A stretch of 64,000 bases of DNA from UBA3537 sp045561735 (GCA_045561735.1 JBJKXC010000027.1:1-64000); one strand, 5' to 3'. Counted from the first letter of the stretch, positions 34,017-43,266 are shown. Numbers and translations are program-made. Notes: generated by a model from the sequence alone, not told the origin.

Positions 34017-35033
34017 ATGAGGACCTTATTTTGTCTTTTGTTTGTTTGGAGTATAACAACACCTTTATTTGCTCAATTGGGTGGTAATTCAACCTACCAA
34101 TTTCTAAATTTAATTTCATCTCCTCGACAAGCCGCTCTTGGGGGTAAAATCATAACAAATGTAGATTATGACGTGACTCAAGGCCTGTATAATCCTGCTA
34201 CCATTAATTTGGAAATGGACAATCAATTGGCCTTAAATTATGCCAACTACTTGGGTGATATTAGCTATGGGACAGCTGCCTATGCTTACACAATTGATAG
34301 AAGAGTTCAAACTTTTCACGCAGGTATAACCTATATCAATTATGGAAGTTTTGATGGCTATGATGAAAATGGAAACAGCACAGGCACTTTTGCAGGTAAT
34401 GAAACAGCCTTGTCTCTAGGTTATGCCTTTCAAATCGGTTTTTCTGATTTTTATGCTGGGGCCAATATTAAGTTAATCTCCTCAAAACTTGAACAGTACA
34501 GTTCTCTAGGAGGTGCTTTGGATTTTGGATTAATATACATCAATGAATATCTTGAATTTAATGGGGCGCTCGCAATTAGAAACCTAGGAACTCAATTCAC
34601 AACTTATGCTGGATTAAATGAACCACTTCCTTTTGAGATTGATTTAGGCTTCAGTCAAAAGCTTAAAAATGTTCCTATACGATGGCATTTGACCTTTGAA
34701 AATTTACAACAATGGCCCATTGCCGCCGCTAACCCTTCACGAGTTACAACCGATTTAAATGGTAATCAAACCCAGGAGGAAATAGGATTTTTAGGACAAT
34801 TAATTCGCCATACCTTAGTTGGGGCTGAGTTGTTTCCAGATAAGGGTTTTAACATTCGATTGGGATACAGTTTCAGACGTGCAGAGGAATTACGAATTTT
34901 AGAGCAACGTAATTTTTCAGGGCTTTCTTTTGGAATTGGAATTAAGTTTAATAAATTACGTATTAGTTATACTCATGCACGCTATTCATCTGCTTCAAAT
35001 ACCAGTTTTTTAGGTGTACAATTAGGTTTATAA
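34017..35033 (+). CDS. porQ: Type IX secretion system protein PorQ
   Basis: A 338-aa outer-membrane beta-barrel of the PorV/PorQ (FadL-related) family used in type IX secretion and cargo processing. It has the signal peptide MRTLFCLLFVWSITTPLFAQ, followed by the family hallmark LNLISSPRQAALGGKIIT, then DVTQGLYNPATIN, AITYINYGS-like strands and a C-terminal NKLRISYTHARYSS region. Its position immediately before cmk is a conserved neighbourhood in Flavobacteria. It works together with PorX-regulated components of the same system. Confidence 0.9.
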   Translation: MRTLFCLLFVWSITTPLFAQLGGNSTYQFLNLISSPRQAALGGKIITNVDYDVTQGLYNPATINLEMDNQLALNYANYLGDISYGTAAYAYTIDRRVQTFHAGITYINYGSFDGYDENGNSTGTFAGNETALSLGYAFQIGFSDFYAGANIKLISSKLEQYSSLGGALDFGLIYINEYLEFNGALAIRNLGTQFTTYAGLNEPLPFEIDLGFSQKLKNVPIRWHLTFENLQQWPIAAANPSRVTTDLNGNQTQEEIGFLGQLIRHTLVGAELFPDKGFNIRLGYSFRRAEELRILEQRNFSGLSFGIGIKFNKLRISYTHARYSSASNTSFLGVQLGL

Positions 35034-35035
35034 AA

Positions 35036-35737
35036 GTGAAAAAAATAATTATTGCCATAGACGGCCACTCTTCAACTGGAAAGAGTACTTTAGCCAAGAA
35101 GCTTGCAGAACATTTAGATTATATTTATATTGACTCAGGCGCCATGTACAGAGCTGTAACGCTCTTCGCCATAGAAAATGGTTTTATTAGCGTTGAAGGA
35201 TTTGATAAAACTCGTTTGATTCAGAGTCTTAAAGATTTACAAATTGCTTTTAAAAAAGATAGTAGCAACAATGTCGCATTGTTTTTAAATGGCCAATCGG
35301 TTTCCCCTAAAATTAGAACTATGGATGTTTCCAATATGGTAAGTAAAGTTGCGGCCTTACCAGAAGTTCGTAAATGCCTTGTGAAAGAACAGCGTTTGAT
35401 GGGGTTAAAAAGTGGTTTAGTAATGGATGGTCGTGACATAGGAACCGTAGTTTTCCCTGGCGCAGAGCTAAAAATATTCATGACGGCGTCAATAAAAACA
35501 AGAGCGTTTAGGCGCTTTTATGAATTGTCCAATTGCGATCCGTCTATTGATTATCAAACAGTCTATGAAAATATTATATACAGAGATAAAAAAGATTCTT
35601 CAAGAAAAAACTCCCCTTTATTAAAAGCAAAAGATGCCCGTGTTTTGGACAATACTAAACTAGACCAAAAAGCTCAATTTGAATTGGTGCTTTCATGGGT
35701 GAATGAATGCAAAAAAGAATACCCCAAAAGGCAATAA
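35036..35737 (+). CDS. cmk: Cytidylate kinase
   Basis: A 233-aa (d)CMP kinase, making CDP and dCDP. The P-loop is IDGHSSTGKSTLAKKLAEHL, followed by YIDSGAMYRAVT, the CMP-specific insert MDVSNMVSKVA, VMDGRDIGTVVFP and RAFRRF. The start is GTG, two bases after the porQ stop, with no better ATG. It is cotranscribed with porQ. Confidence 0.95.
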   Translation: MKKIIIAIDGHSSTGKSTLAKKLAEHLDYIYIDSGAMYRAVTLFAIENGFISVEGFDKTRLIQSLKDLQIAFKKDSSNNVALFLNGQSVSPKIRTMDVSNMVSKVAALPEVRKCLVKEQRLMGLKSGLVMDGRDIGTVVFPGAELKIFMTASIKTRAFRRFYELSNCDPSIDYQTVYENIIYRDKKDSSRKNSPLLKAKDARVLDNTKLDQKAQFELVLSWVNECKKEYPKRQ

Positions 35738-35777
35738 TTTTTCTTAATCTAAAATACTTAAATCATAAAGCTTCATA

Positions 35778-35809
35778 TTTGTTCAACTTAAGGAATAGTT
35801 GTATTATTG
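35778..35809 (+). promoter_or_regulatory. Candidate rpsA promoter
   Basis: TTTG-N20-TATTATTG fits the -33/-7 spacing with one mismatch in the -7 box. Transcription from it would produce a leader of about 100 bases. Confidence 0.5.
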
Positions 35810-35810
35810 C

Positions 35811-35845
35811 ATTCTTCTTTGTAAAAAAAGGTTGGAGAGAAGAAT
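35811..35845 (+). promoter_or_regulatory. Hairpin in the rpsA leader
   Basis: ATTCTTCT and AGAAGAAT are perfect inverse complements separated by 19 bases, near the predicted transcript start and before an A-rich stretch. It may be a self-regulatory leader structure for S1. Confidence 0.4.
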
Positions 35846-35922
35846 AAAAAAAAATAACGCTTCTATGTGTGTTGCATTAAATCCGGCCCATTTCACATAT
35901 AGAATACAAATTTTAATCAGCA

Positions 35923-37815
35923 ATGTCTGAAGAACAAACTAAAAATCAAGAGGATCTTAATGAAGAAACTCCGCTTGTTGAAACAATAGAAAATAAAGCT
36001 CAATTAAACCCAGAGGATATTAATGAAGAAACTCCGCCTGTTGAAACAGCAAATAATGAATCTCAATTAAATCCAGAGCAATTTTTAAAAAATTTTAATT
36101 GGCATAATTACGAAGAGGGTATTGACCCTGTAGCCGACGAAAAGCTCGATGAGTTTGAGAAATTAGTTGCCGAAAATTTTGTCGAAACATTGGACGATCA
36201 AGTTGTTGAGGGTACAGTAGTTCACATTACTGATCGTGATGCTATCATAGATATCAACGCAAAATCTGAGGGCGTCATTTCTTTGAATGAGTTTAGATAC
36301 AATCCAAATCTTGCAGTTGGGGATAAGGTTGAGGTACTAATAGACGTTCGTGAGGATGCTACAGGACAACTAATACTATCTCATAGAAAAGCTAGAGTTA
36401 TCAAAGCATGGGATCGTGTTATTTCTGCTAATGAAACAGGTGAGATTGTCAATGGTTTCATAAAGTGCCGTACTAAAGGTGGCATGATTGTCGATGTTTT
36501 CGGAATTGAAGCATTCCTGCCAGGCTCACAAATTGATGTAAAACCAATCAGAGATTATGATCAATATGTGAATAAGACAATGGAATTCAAGGTAGTGAAA
36601 ATCAATCATGAATTTAAAAACGTTGTAGTCTCACACAAAGCTCTTATTGAAGCTGACATTGAAATCCAAAAGAAAGAAATTATTAGCCAACTTGAAAAAG
36701 GACAAGTTCTAGAGGGTATTGTTAAAAACATAACATCCTACGGAGTTTTCATGGATCTTGGTGGTGTGGATGGTCTTGTTCATATTACAGACCTTTCTTG
36801 GTCTAGAATCAACCACCCAAGTGAAATTGTCGAGTTGGATGAAAAACTAAACGTTGTAATTCTAGATTTCGATGAAGACAAGTCAAGAATTCAATTGGGG
36901 CTAAAGCAATTAAGCAAGCACCCATGGGATGCGCTTGATGAGGAAGTTAAGGTTGGAGATGAAGTTGAAGGAAAAGTTGTTGTAATTGCAGATTATGGCG
37001 CTTTTGTTGAAGTAGCAGAAGGCGTTGAGGGTCTTATTCATGTTTCCGAAATGTCATGGTCCACGCATTTGAGATCTGCTCAAGATTTTGTCAGCGTGGG
37101 AGATTTTGTCAAAGCACAGATTCTTACGCTCGATAAAGAATCTCGTAAAATGTCTTTGGGAATCAAACAATTAAGTCCCGACCCATGGACCGACATTACT
37201 TCAAAATTTCCTGTTGGTCAACGCCATACGGGTATTGTGAGAAACTTTACCAATTTTGGTGTATTTGTTGAAATGGAAGAAGGCATAGATGGTCTTATTT
37301 ACATATCAGATTTATCTTGGACTAAGAAAATTAAACACCCTAGTGAGTTCTGTACTGTTGGTGATAACTTAGAAGTAGTAGTTCTTGAACTCGATGTGGA
37401 AGGTAGAAAATTAAGCCTAGGTCATAAACAGACTAAGGATAACCCTTGGGATAAGTATGAAAATGAATACGCGCTTAACACCAAGCACACCGCTTCAGTT
37501 TTTGAAATCGTCGATAAAGGTGCTACAGTCCGCTTTAACGATGATATTGTTGCATTTATACCTTCTAGACATCTAGAAAAAGAAGATGGCTCTAAGTTGA
37601 AAAAAGGCGAAGAAGCAGAATTTGTAATCATTGAATTTAGCAAAGAATTTAAGCGAGTTGTTGCATCTCACACAGCAGTCTTCAAGGCTCAAGAAATAAA
37701 GAATGTTAAAGCTGCTGTCAGAAAATCTGCTAAATCTGCATCTGAATCCAAAACAACTCTTGGTGATGCCAATGAAGCGCTTCAAGCTTTAAAGGATAAA
37801 ATGGATACTAAATAA
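35923..37815 (+). CDS. rpsA: 30S ribosomal protein S1
   Basis: A 630-aa protein that anchors mRNA to the small ribosomal subunit, especially important where Shine-Dalgarno pairing is weak, as in Bacteroidota. Six S1 OB-fold repeats follow one another from about residue 86 to 600, for example GQVLEGIVKNITSYGVFMD, GDEVEGKVVVIADYGAFVE and GQRHTGIVRNFTNFGVFVE. The acidic N-terminus contains a tandem 21-residue duplication (EDLNEETPLVET then EDINEETPPVET), an oddity. The tail is lysine- and alanine-rich. A long leader with a hairpin precedes it. Confidence 0.96.
   Translation: MSEEQTKNQEDLNEETPLVETIENKAQLNPEDINEETPPVETANNESQLNPEQFLKNFNWHNYEEGIDPVADEKLDEFEKLVAENFVETLDDQVVEGTVVHITDRDAIIDINAKSEGVISLNEFRYNPNLAVGDKVEVLIDVREDATGQLILSHRKARVIKAWDRVISANETGEIVNGFIKCRTKGGMIVDVFGIEAFLPGSQIDVKPIRDYDQYVNKTMEFKVVKINHEFKNVVVSHKALIEADIEIQKKEIISQLEKGQVLEGIVKNITSYGVFMDLGGVDGLVHITDLSWSRINHPSEIVELDEKLNVVILDFDEDKSRIQLGLKQLSKHPWDALDEEVKVGDEVEGKVVVIADYGAFVEVAEGVEGLIHVSEMSWSTHLRSAQDFVSVGDFVKAQILTLDKESRKMSLGIKQLSPDPWTDITSKFPVGQRHTGIVRNFTNFGVFVEMEEGIDGLIYISDLSWTKKIKHPSEFCTVGDNLEVVVLELDVEGRKLSLGHKQTKDNPWDKYENEYALNTKHTASVFEIVDKGATVRFNDDIVAFIPSRHLEKEDGSKLKKGEEAEFVIIEFSKEFKRVVASHTAVFKAQEIKNVKAAVRKSAKSASESKTTLGDANEALQALKDKMDTK
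35950..36075 (+). repeat. 63-bp in-frame tandem duplication in rpsA
   Basis: Two adjacent 63-bp units encoding 21 residues each, beginning GAGGATCTTAATGAAG and GAGGATATTAATGAAG, are about 86% identical by hand count. The reading frame is kept. Confidence 0.88.
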
Positions 37816-37840
37816 ATTCTAAATTTTTAACCATTAAGAG

Positions 37841-37869
37841 CCCTCTGATTAATCGGAGGGTTTTATTTT
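37841..37869 (+). terminator. Rho-independent terminator after rpsA
   Basis: CCCTCTGATT/AATCGGAGGG forms a 10-bp arm pair with one G-U pair, followed by TTTTATTTTT. Confidence 0.85.
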
Positions 37870-37968
37870 TCATCTAAAAAATCTCAATTTTACAAATAAT
37901 TAACTTTTTTTTTTAATTATAAAGAGATCAGTTAGTTAATTTTATAGAAATTAAACACTACAACAATT

Positions 37969-39555
37969 ATGGATTTCCATAAAATTCCTGACGCATTCAA
38001 AATTGACCAACTAATACATCAAAAAAAGTACTTAGTAGGTGGTGAATTTAAAGAATGGAATGGGCCGACTTCTAAAGTTTTTTCAACTATTTCTTCTACC
38101 CCCGATTATGCGCCTACACTGTTAGGTTCAATTCCCTTATTAGAAAAGGAACAAGCCCTTGAAGCCCTTGAAGCAGCCTCGATCGCATACAACAAAGGAC
38201 AAGGCCTCTGGCCCACCATGAAAGTTGTGGATCGTATTTCCTGTATGGAAAAGTTTGTCAGTCAAATGAAGACCAAACGAGCAGAGGTAGTTAAATATTT
38301 AATGTGGGAAATTGGTAAAAATTTAAAGGATTCAGAGAAAGAGTTCGACCGAACTGTCGATTACATTTATGATACCATTGACGATTACAAGCAATTAGAT
38401 CGAAATTCAGCTAAGTTTCACAAGCATTCTGGAGTTTACGCTCATATTCGTCGGGGCCCTTTAGGAGTTGTATTATGTTTAGGACCATATAACTATCCAC
38501 TTAACGAAACTTTTGCACTTTTAATACCGGCTCTAATAATGGGAAATACTACCATTTTCAAGCCTGCCAAGCTAGGGGTTCTTCTACTAACTCCTCTAAT
38601 GGAAGCCTTTCAAAACAGTTTCCCTAAAGGAGTTGTTAATATTTTATTTGGAAGGGGCCGTACATTGGCATCCCCAATAATGGAAACAGGAAAAATAGAT
38701 GTTTTAGCATTAATTGGACACAGCAACTCAGCGAATGCATTGCAAAACACACATCCAAAGAAAAATCGACTTCGTATTGTCCTGGGTCTAGAGGCAAAAA
38801 ACCCTGCCATTGTATTGCCTGATGCTGACTTAGATTTAGCTGTTAGAGAGTGTATTGCTGGTACCCTTTCATTTAACGGTCAGCGCTGTACAGCATTAAA
38901 AATATTGTATATTCATGAGAGTATTTTTGAAGTTTTTAAAGATAAATTTTGCACGGAAGTAGATGCACTTAAGTTTGGTAATCCTTGGCAAGATGGTGTA
39001 TTGTTGACACCACTTCCAGAACCAAACAAGCCTGACTACATACAAGGTCTAATTGATGATGCTATTTCAAAAGGTGCTAAAGTTCTTAACCCAAAAGGGG
39101 GAAAAAGAGTTGAAAATTATATTTACCCATCTGTAATTTATCCTGTGGATAAATCTATGAAAGTATACCATGAGGAACAATTTGGACCTGTCATTCCAAT
39201 TATGACTTTTAGTGACATTCAAAAGCCCCTGGATGATATGGCTGAGTCCAATTATGGCCAGCAGGTGAGTGTTTTTGGGAAGGATACCAAGGCTTTAGCG
39301 CCACTTATTGATTCCTTGGTAAATTTAGTATGCCGGGTAAACTTAAATAGTTCTTGCCAAAGAGGACCTGATGTGTTTCCATTCACTGGAAGAAAAGATT
39401 CTGCTTTTAGTACATTAAGTGTCAGGGATGCCTTGCGCTCATTTTCAATCCGGACATTTGTTGCAGCCAAAGACAATTCTTATAATAGTGAGATTTTAAA
39501 AGAAATGTTAGACGAAAAGCAATCAAATTTTATCAGCACTGATTACCTACTATAG
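37969..39555 (+). CDS. gapN: NADP-dependent non-phosphorylating glyceraldehyde-3-phosphate dehydrogenase
   Basis: A 528-aa aldehyde dehydrogenase of the GapN group, oxidising glyceraldehyde-3-phosphate directly to 3-phosphoglycerate with NADPH production. LGPYNYPLNETFALLIPALI and the cofactor region GNTTIFKPAK are present. The catalytic Glu lies in VLGLEAKNPAIVLPDADLD, where GapN replaces the usual LGGK, and the catalytic Cys is in FNGQRCTALKI. The C-terminal HEEQFGPVIPIMTF and FTGRKDSAFSTLSV also match. It stands alone after the rpsA terminator. Confidence 0.9.
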   Translation: MDFHKIPDAFKIDQLIHQKKYLVGGEFKEWNGPTSKVFSTISSTPDYAPTLLGSIPLLEKEQALEALEAASIAYNKGQGLWPTMKVVDRISCMEKFVSQMKTKRAEVVKYLMWEIGKNLKDSEKEFDRTVDYIYDTIDDYKQLDRNSAKFHKHSGVYAHIRRGPLGVVLCLGPYNYPLNETFALLIPALIMGNTTIFKPAKLGVLLLTPLMEAFQNSFPKGVVNILFGRGRTLASPIMETGKIDVLALIGHSNSANALQNTHPKKNRLRIVLGLEAKNPAIVLPDADLDLAVRECIAGTLSFNGQRCTALKILYIHESIFEVFKDKFCTEVDALKFGNPWQDGVLLTPLPEPNKPDYIQGLIDDAISKGAKVLNPKGGKRVENYIYPSVIYPVDKSMKVYHEEQFGPVIPIMTFSDIQKPLDDMAESNYGQQVSVFGKDTKALAPLIDSLVNLVCRVNLNSSCQRGPDVFPFTGRKDSAFSTLSVRDALRSFSIRTFVAAKDNSYNSEILKEMLDEKQSNFISTDYLL

Positions 39556-39633
39556 GGATAAATAAACTATATGTTTCTTCCTTTTTCGTTAGATGACAAA
39601 TATTGTAATTTACTTACTTTAATTTTTTTCCAT

Positions 39634-39641
39634 TACCTTTG
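39634..39641 (+). promoter_or_regulatory. -7 box for the pyrR-pyrB unit
   Basis: TACCTTTG matches TAnnTTTG exactly, 23 bases before the pyrR ATG. Confidence 0.6.
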
Positions 39642-39664
39642 CGCTCGAATATGTTGAAAACATC

Positions 39665-40204
39665 ATGAGTCAAAAAGTTTTACTGAATCAAAAAGAAGTA
39701 AACATCATCCTACATCGATTGGCTTGTCAACTTATTGAAAAGCATACGGACTTCTCTAACACCATTCTTGTAGGCCTTCAGCCCAGAGGAAAATTCTTAG
39801 TTAATAGAATTAAAGCCTTGTTACAGTCTGATTATAATATATCAAACGTGCAAATAGGCTGTCTTGATATAACTTTCTACAGAGACGATTTTAGACGCTC
39901 TAACAAGGTTTTACAAGCTAGTACAAACGAAATGGATTGTGTTGTTGAAGGTAGAAATGTGGTTTTTGTTGATGATGTTTTGTACACTGGTCGTAGCATC
40001 CGTGCTGCTCTTACAGCCATTCAAGCCTATGGCAGGCCTAGTAGTATTGAATTATTGATTTTGATTGACCGCAGGTTTAGCAGACATTTACCAATTCAGC
40101 CCGACTTCAGAGGACGTCAGGTTGATTCTATAGATAATGAAAAGATCATTGTAAATTGGAAAGAAACTCATGGTGAGGACAATGTTTATTTGATAAAACA
40201 ATAG
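39665..40204 (+). CDS. pyrR: Bifunctional PyrR pyrimidine regulator/uracil phosphoribosyltransferase
   Basis: A 179-aa type I PRTase-fold protein. The PRPP-binding loop VVFVDDVLYTGRSIRAA is diagnostic, and ILVGLQPRGKFLVNRI and DITFYRDDFRRSNK fit PyrR. In Firmicutes it binds pyr mRNA to attenuate transcription; whether it is an RNA regulator here is unclear, because I saw no obvious attenuator in the short leader, only a weak 5-bp hairpin. It is followed 2 bases later by pyrB. Confidence 0.92.
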   Translation: MSQKVLLNQKEVNIILHRLACQLIEKHTDFSNTILVGLQPRGKFLVNRIKALLQSDYNISNVQIGCLDITFYRDDFRRSNKVLQASTNEMDCVVEGRNVVFVDDVLYTGRSIRAALTAIQAYGRPSSIELLILIDRRFSRHLPIQPDFRGRQVDSIDNEKIIVNWKETHGEDNVYLIKQ

Positions 40205-40206
40205 TT

Positions 40207-41136
40207 ATGAGTAAATTAAGTGTCGATCATTTACTAGGAATAAAATATTTGAAAGCAGAAGATATTGAGCTTATTTTTGAAACTGCAGACCACTTTAAAG
40301 AAATTATAAATCGCCCAATTAAAAAGGTACCCTCGCTTCGAGACATTACCATTGCGAATTTATTTTTTGAAAATTCTACAAGGACTAAATTGTCTTTTGA
40401 AATTGCTCAAAAACGATTATCTGCTGACGTTATTAATTTCTCTGCTTCACAATCATCAGTTAAGAAGGGCGAAACCCTTATTGACACGGTTAATAATATT
40501 ATATCTATGAAGGTTGATATGGTTGTCATGCGACATCCAAAGCCTGGGGCTGCTGCTTTTCTACAACAGCATGTTGATGCACGTATTATTAACGCTGGAG
40601 ATGGTGCGCATGAGCATCCAACACAAGCGCTATTAGACGCTTATTCCATTCGTGAGAGATTTGGATCAGTAATGGGGAAAAATGTTGTTATTGTCGGGGA
40701 TATTCTTCATAGTCGTGTTGCTTTGTCCAATATTTTTGCGCTGCAGCTCCTTGGTGCCAAGGTAATGGTTTGTGGACCAATATCACTTATTCCTAAATTC
40801 ATTCACGAATTGGGTGTTATTGTTGAGACGGATCTAAGAAAAGCACTACAATGGTGTGATGTTGCCAATATGCTCAGAGTTCAAAATGAGCGTATGGAAA
40901 TTAGTTATTTTCCAAGTCTTCGTGAGTATACTCAACAATACGGTCTTACAAAAGACTTGTTAGATTTAATTGAAAAAGAAATAGTCATTATGCATCCAGG
41001 CCCCATTAATCGTGGAGTTGAAATTACGAGCGAGGTCGCAGATTCCAAACAAGCCATTATTTTAGATCAAGTTGAAAATGGCGTAGCTATTCGAATGGCA
41101 GTTACCTATTTATTGGCCTCCAAAATTGAGTCATAA
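40207..41136 (+). CDS. pyrB: Aspartate carbamoyltransferase catalytic subunit
   Basis: A 309-aa enzyme making carbamoyl aspartate, the committed step of pyrimidine synthesis. The carbamoyl-phosphate site ENSTRTKLSFEIA, the SSVKKGET loop, GDGAHEHPTQALLDAY and HPGPINRGVEIT are all intact. No regulatory chain (pyrI) is adjacent, so the unregulated trimeric form is expected. It forms a tight cluster with pyrR and the following unknown gene, whose ATG directly abuts its stop. Confidence 0.96.
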   Translation: MSKLSVDHLLGIKYLKAEDIELIFETADHFKEIINRPIKKVPSLRDITIANLFFENSTRTKLSFEIAQKRLSADVINFSASQSSVKKGETLIDTVNNIISMKVDMVVMRHPKPGAAAFLQQHVDARIINAGDGAHEHPTQALLDAYSIRERFGSVMGKNVVIVGDILHSRVALSNIFALQLLGAKVMVCGPISLIPKFIHELGVIVETDLRKALQWCDVANMLRVQNERMEISYFPSLREYTQQYGLTKDLLDLIEKEIVIMHPGPINRGVEITSEVADSKQAIILDQVENGVAIRMAVTYLLASKIES

Positions 41137-41469
41137 ATGAAATTTAAAATTAAGGACAATACTGCTTTAGTTTTTGAAAACAAATCTCCCAAAATAGATT
41201 TTTTCAAAACATTTGAGAATATTTACCCAAAAATTCAATTTAATAATATTATTGTTTACTTGTCGGGTTTTCAGATTTTAGATTCTAATTTTATTGAAAA
41301 AATTCTAAAAATTTCTGAGTCGCATCATGAAGGTAAACGCTCTTTTGTAATTGTTTCTCCAATAGCCATTCCAGATAAGTTTCCAGATGCCTTGGAATGG
41401 GCTCCAACGCTTCAGGAAGCCAAGGATTTAATTGAAATGGATGAAATGCAGCGCGATTTAGAATTTTAA
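41137..41469 (+). CDS. Unknown 110-aa protein, possibly STAS-like, between pyrB and rnz
   Basis: I do not recognise a named family. The 110-aa product alternates beta and helix (ALVFENKSPKIDFF, IIVYLSGFQILDSNFIEKI, RSFVIVSPIAIPDKF, APTLQEAKDLIEM), vaguely like a small alpha/beta STAS-type fold. It starts directly on the base after the pyrB stop and precedes rnz by 12 bases, so it is part of the same unit. It may be linked to RNase Z by co-occurrence, which would be worth checking. Confidence 0.75.
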   Translation: MKFKIKDNTALVFENKSPKIDFFKTFENIYPKIQFNNIIVYLSGFQILDSNFIEKILKISESHHEGKRSFVIVSPIAIPDKFPDALEWAPTLQEAKDLIEMDEMQRDLEF

Positions 41470-41481
41470 AATTACTTTAAA

Positions 41482-42387
41482 TTGAAATTAACAATTCTTG
41501 GATGTTATAGTGCCACCCCCCGTATTATCGCGCATACAACTTCGCAAGTATTAGAGACACGTGGTCATTATTTCCTGATTGATTGTGGCGAAGGGACTCA
41601 AATTGAACTCAGACGAAATAAGCTAAAGTTCAATCACATCAAGCATATATTTATTTCTCACTTGCATGGAGATCACTATTTTGGTTTGATTGGTTTAATT
41701 TCAACGTTTCGGTTGTTGAGACGAGAAGTAGACTTAAATATTTACGGACCTAAAGGACTGAAAGAAATTATTAATTTACAACTGAAATTATCTAATTCTT
41801 GGACAAATTTCAAATTGATTTTTCATGAACTTGATGTCAAGTATTCAGAGTGTATATTTGAAGATGATAAAGTTGAAGTTTTTAACATACCCCTTGATCA
41901 CAGAGTATATACAAATGGTTTTCTATTCAAAGAAAAACCCTTTGACAGAAAGTTACTTATTGAGAATGCCGAAGCTAAAAACATTGATGTTGCCTATTAT
42001 CGAAAATTAAAGCAAGGCGCTGATGTTTATAACCAACATGGTATTCTTATTAAAAATAAAGAAGTTACAACTGATGGCTGCATTCCAAAACGCTATGCGT
42101 TTTGTAGCGACACTGCTTATTCTGAGGCTATTATTCCAATAATTCAAGGAGTAGATACATTGTACCACGAATCTACTTTTCTAGATGACCAAGCAATGCT
42201 CTGCGCAAAAACTAAGCATTCTACAGCCAAACAAGCTGCTACTATTGCAAATAAAGCAAATGTAGGACGGCTCATATTAGGACATTATTCATCCAGATAC
42301 AAAGACTTAGAAGCTTTTAAAGATGAAGCGATGACCGTTTTTAAACATGTAGAGCTTGCCATAGACGGTAAAATATTTCACATTTAA
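41482..42387 (+). CDS. rnz: Ribonuclease Z (tRNA 3' endonuclease)
   Basis: A 301-aa metallo-beta-lactamase-fold enzyme that cleaves the 3' trailer from tRNA precursors. The N-terminus LTILGCYSATPRIIAHTTSQV, the zinc motif HLHGDHYFGL, FCSDTAYSEAII, YHESTFLDD and the final HIS region GHYSSRYKDL are present. The start is TTG; there is no suitable ATG nearby. The histidine cluster identifies the standard short-form RNase Z. Processing the locally encoded tRNA-His, which lacks a full encoded CCA, is one use. Confidence 0.94.
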   Translation: MKLTILGCYSATPRIIAHTTSQVLETRGHYFLIDCGEGTQIELRRNKLKFNHIKHIFISHLHGDHYFGLIGLISTFRLLRREVDLNIYGPKGLKEIINLQLKLSNSWTNFKLIFHELDVKYSECIFEDDKVEVFNIPLDHRVYTNGFLFKEKPFDRKLLIENAEAKNIDVAYYRKLKQGADVYNQHGILIKNKEVTTDGCIPKRYAFCSDTAYSEAIIPIIQGVDTLYHESTFLDDQAMLCAKTKHSTAKQAATIANKANVGRLILGHYSSRYKDLEAFKDEAMTVFKHVELAIDGKIFHI

Positions 42388-42468
42388 GAAAAATTCTCAA
42401 TCCTTTTCATAAAAAATCCAAAGCAGGTTTTAAAAGCCAAGGTTGTAATTATCTGTTTATATATCTAA

Positions 42469-43266
42469 TTAAAACTTTTCAAATACACCAAGGCCAAATA
42501 ATGCAAAATCGTATTTAACAGGGTCAGTTTGGTCAAACTTCCTAAGATTATTGTCAAGTTCTTTAACGGCTTTGGCATCATTTTGATGACGTTTCAGTAA
42601 CCCAAGTTTTCGGGCAACATTTCCAGAATGTACATCCAAAGGACATGAAAGTTGTGCAGTATTTAAATCTTTCCATATTCCAAAATCAACTCCACAATTG
42701 TTAGGCCTTACCATCCACCTTAAAAACATATTGATTCGCTTTGCTGCTGATTTATTTAATGGATCACTGATGTGTTTCTTAGTCCGCTTTAAATGCTCAA
42801 TTTCAAAAAAGTGGTTTTTGAAATGGTGTATTGCATTTTGCAAAGAGCCTTCTTCAGAATATTTTGAAAAAACATTTTCTATACATCCATAAGTCGTGTA
42901 TATGTGTTTTAAACTTTTAATAAATTGAACCGCATCTTGGGCATTAAAAGTTCTGTGTACAAATCCATCAAACACTTTCAAATCATTTGATTGGTGCATG
43001 CAGACGAAATCGTAGGGAGCATTGTCCATACGCTCCATTAAACGTTTGGCATTTTGGATTATGCTTTTTCGATTACCCCATGCGATTGTAGCTGTTAAAA
43101 AAGCGGAAATTTCAATGTCTTCGTTTTTGGAAAATAAATAAGGAATTTGAATGGGATCGTTCTCAATAAATTTATTGGTATTGTACTGCTTAACTTTGGC
43201 GTCTAAAAATTGTTTAAGGGCATCAAAACTTAGACCATTGTAGGATTTATTTTGATACTTTTCCAT
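42469..43266 (-). CDS. TIGR02757 family protein (DUF2400)
   Basis: A 265-aa protein of the TIGR02757/DUF2400 family found in Bacteroidota and Spirochaetes. IPYLFSKNEDIEISAFLTA, the AWGNRKSIIQNAKRLMERM helix, FLRWMVRP and PLDVHSGNVARKLGLLKR match the family. Its function is unknown, although helix-hairpin-helix-like segments have suggested nucleic-acid binding. It overlaps the downstream end of the LolD-like ATPase gene by 20 bases. Confidence 0.86.
   Translation of the reverse strand: MEKYQNKSYNGLSFDALKQFLDAKVKQYNTNKFIENDPIQIPYLFSKNEDIEISAFLTATIAWGNRKSIIQNAKRLMERMDNAPYDFVCMHQSNDLKVFDGFVHRTFNAQDAVQFIKSLKHIYTTYGCIENVFSKYSEEGSLQNAIHHFKNHFFEIEHLKRTKKHISDPLNKSAAKRINMFLRWMVRPNNCGVDFGIWKDLNTAQLSCPLDVHSGNVARKLGLLKRHQNDAKAVKELDNNLRKFDQTDPVKYDFALFGLGVFEKF

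Noticed and set aside
39595..39664. PyrR-type attenuator before pyrR
   Set aside because: Only a 5-bp hairpin (ATGTT/AACAT) was seen, with no anti-terminator or terminator pair; insufficient to call.
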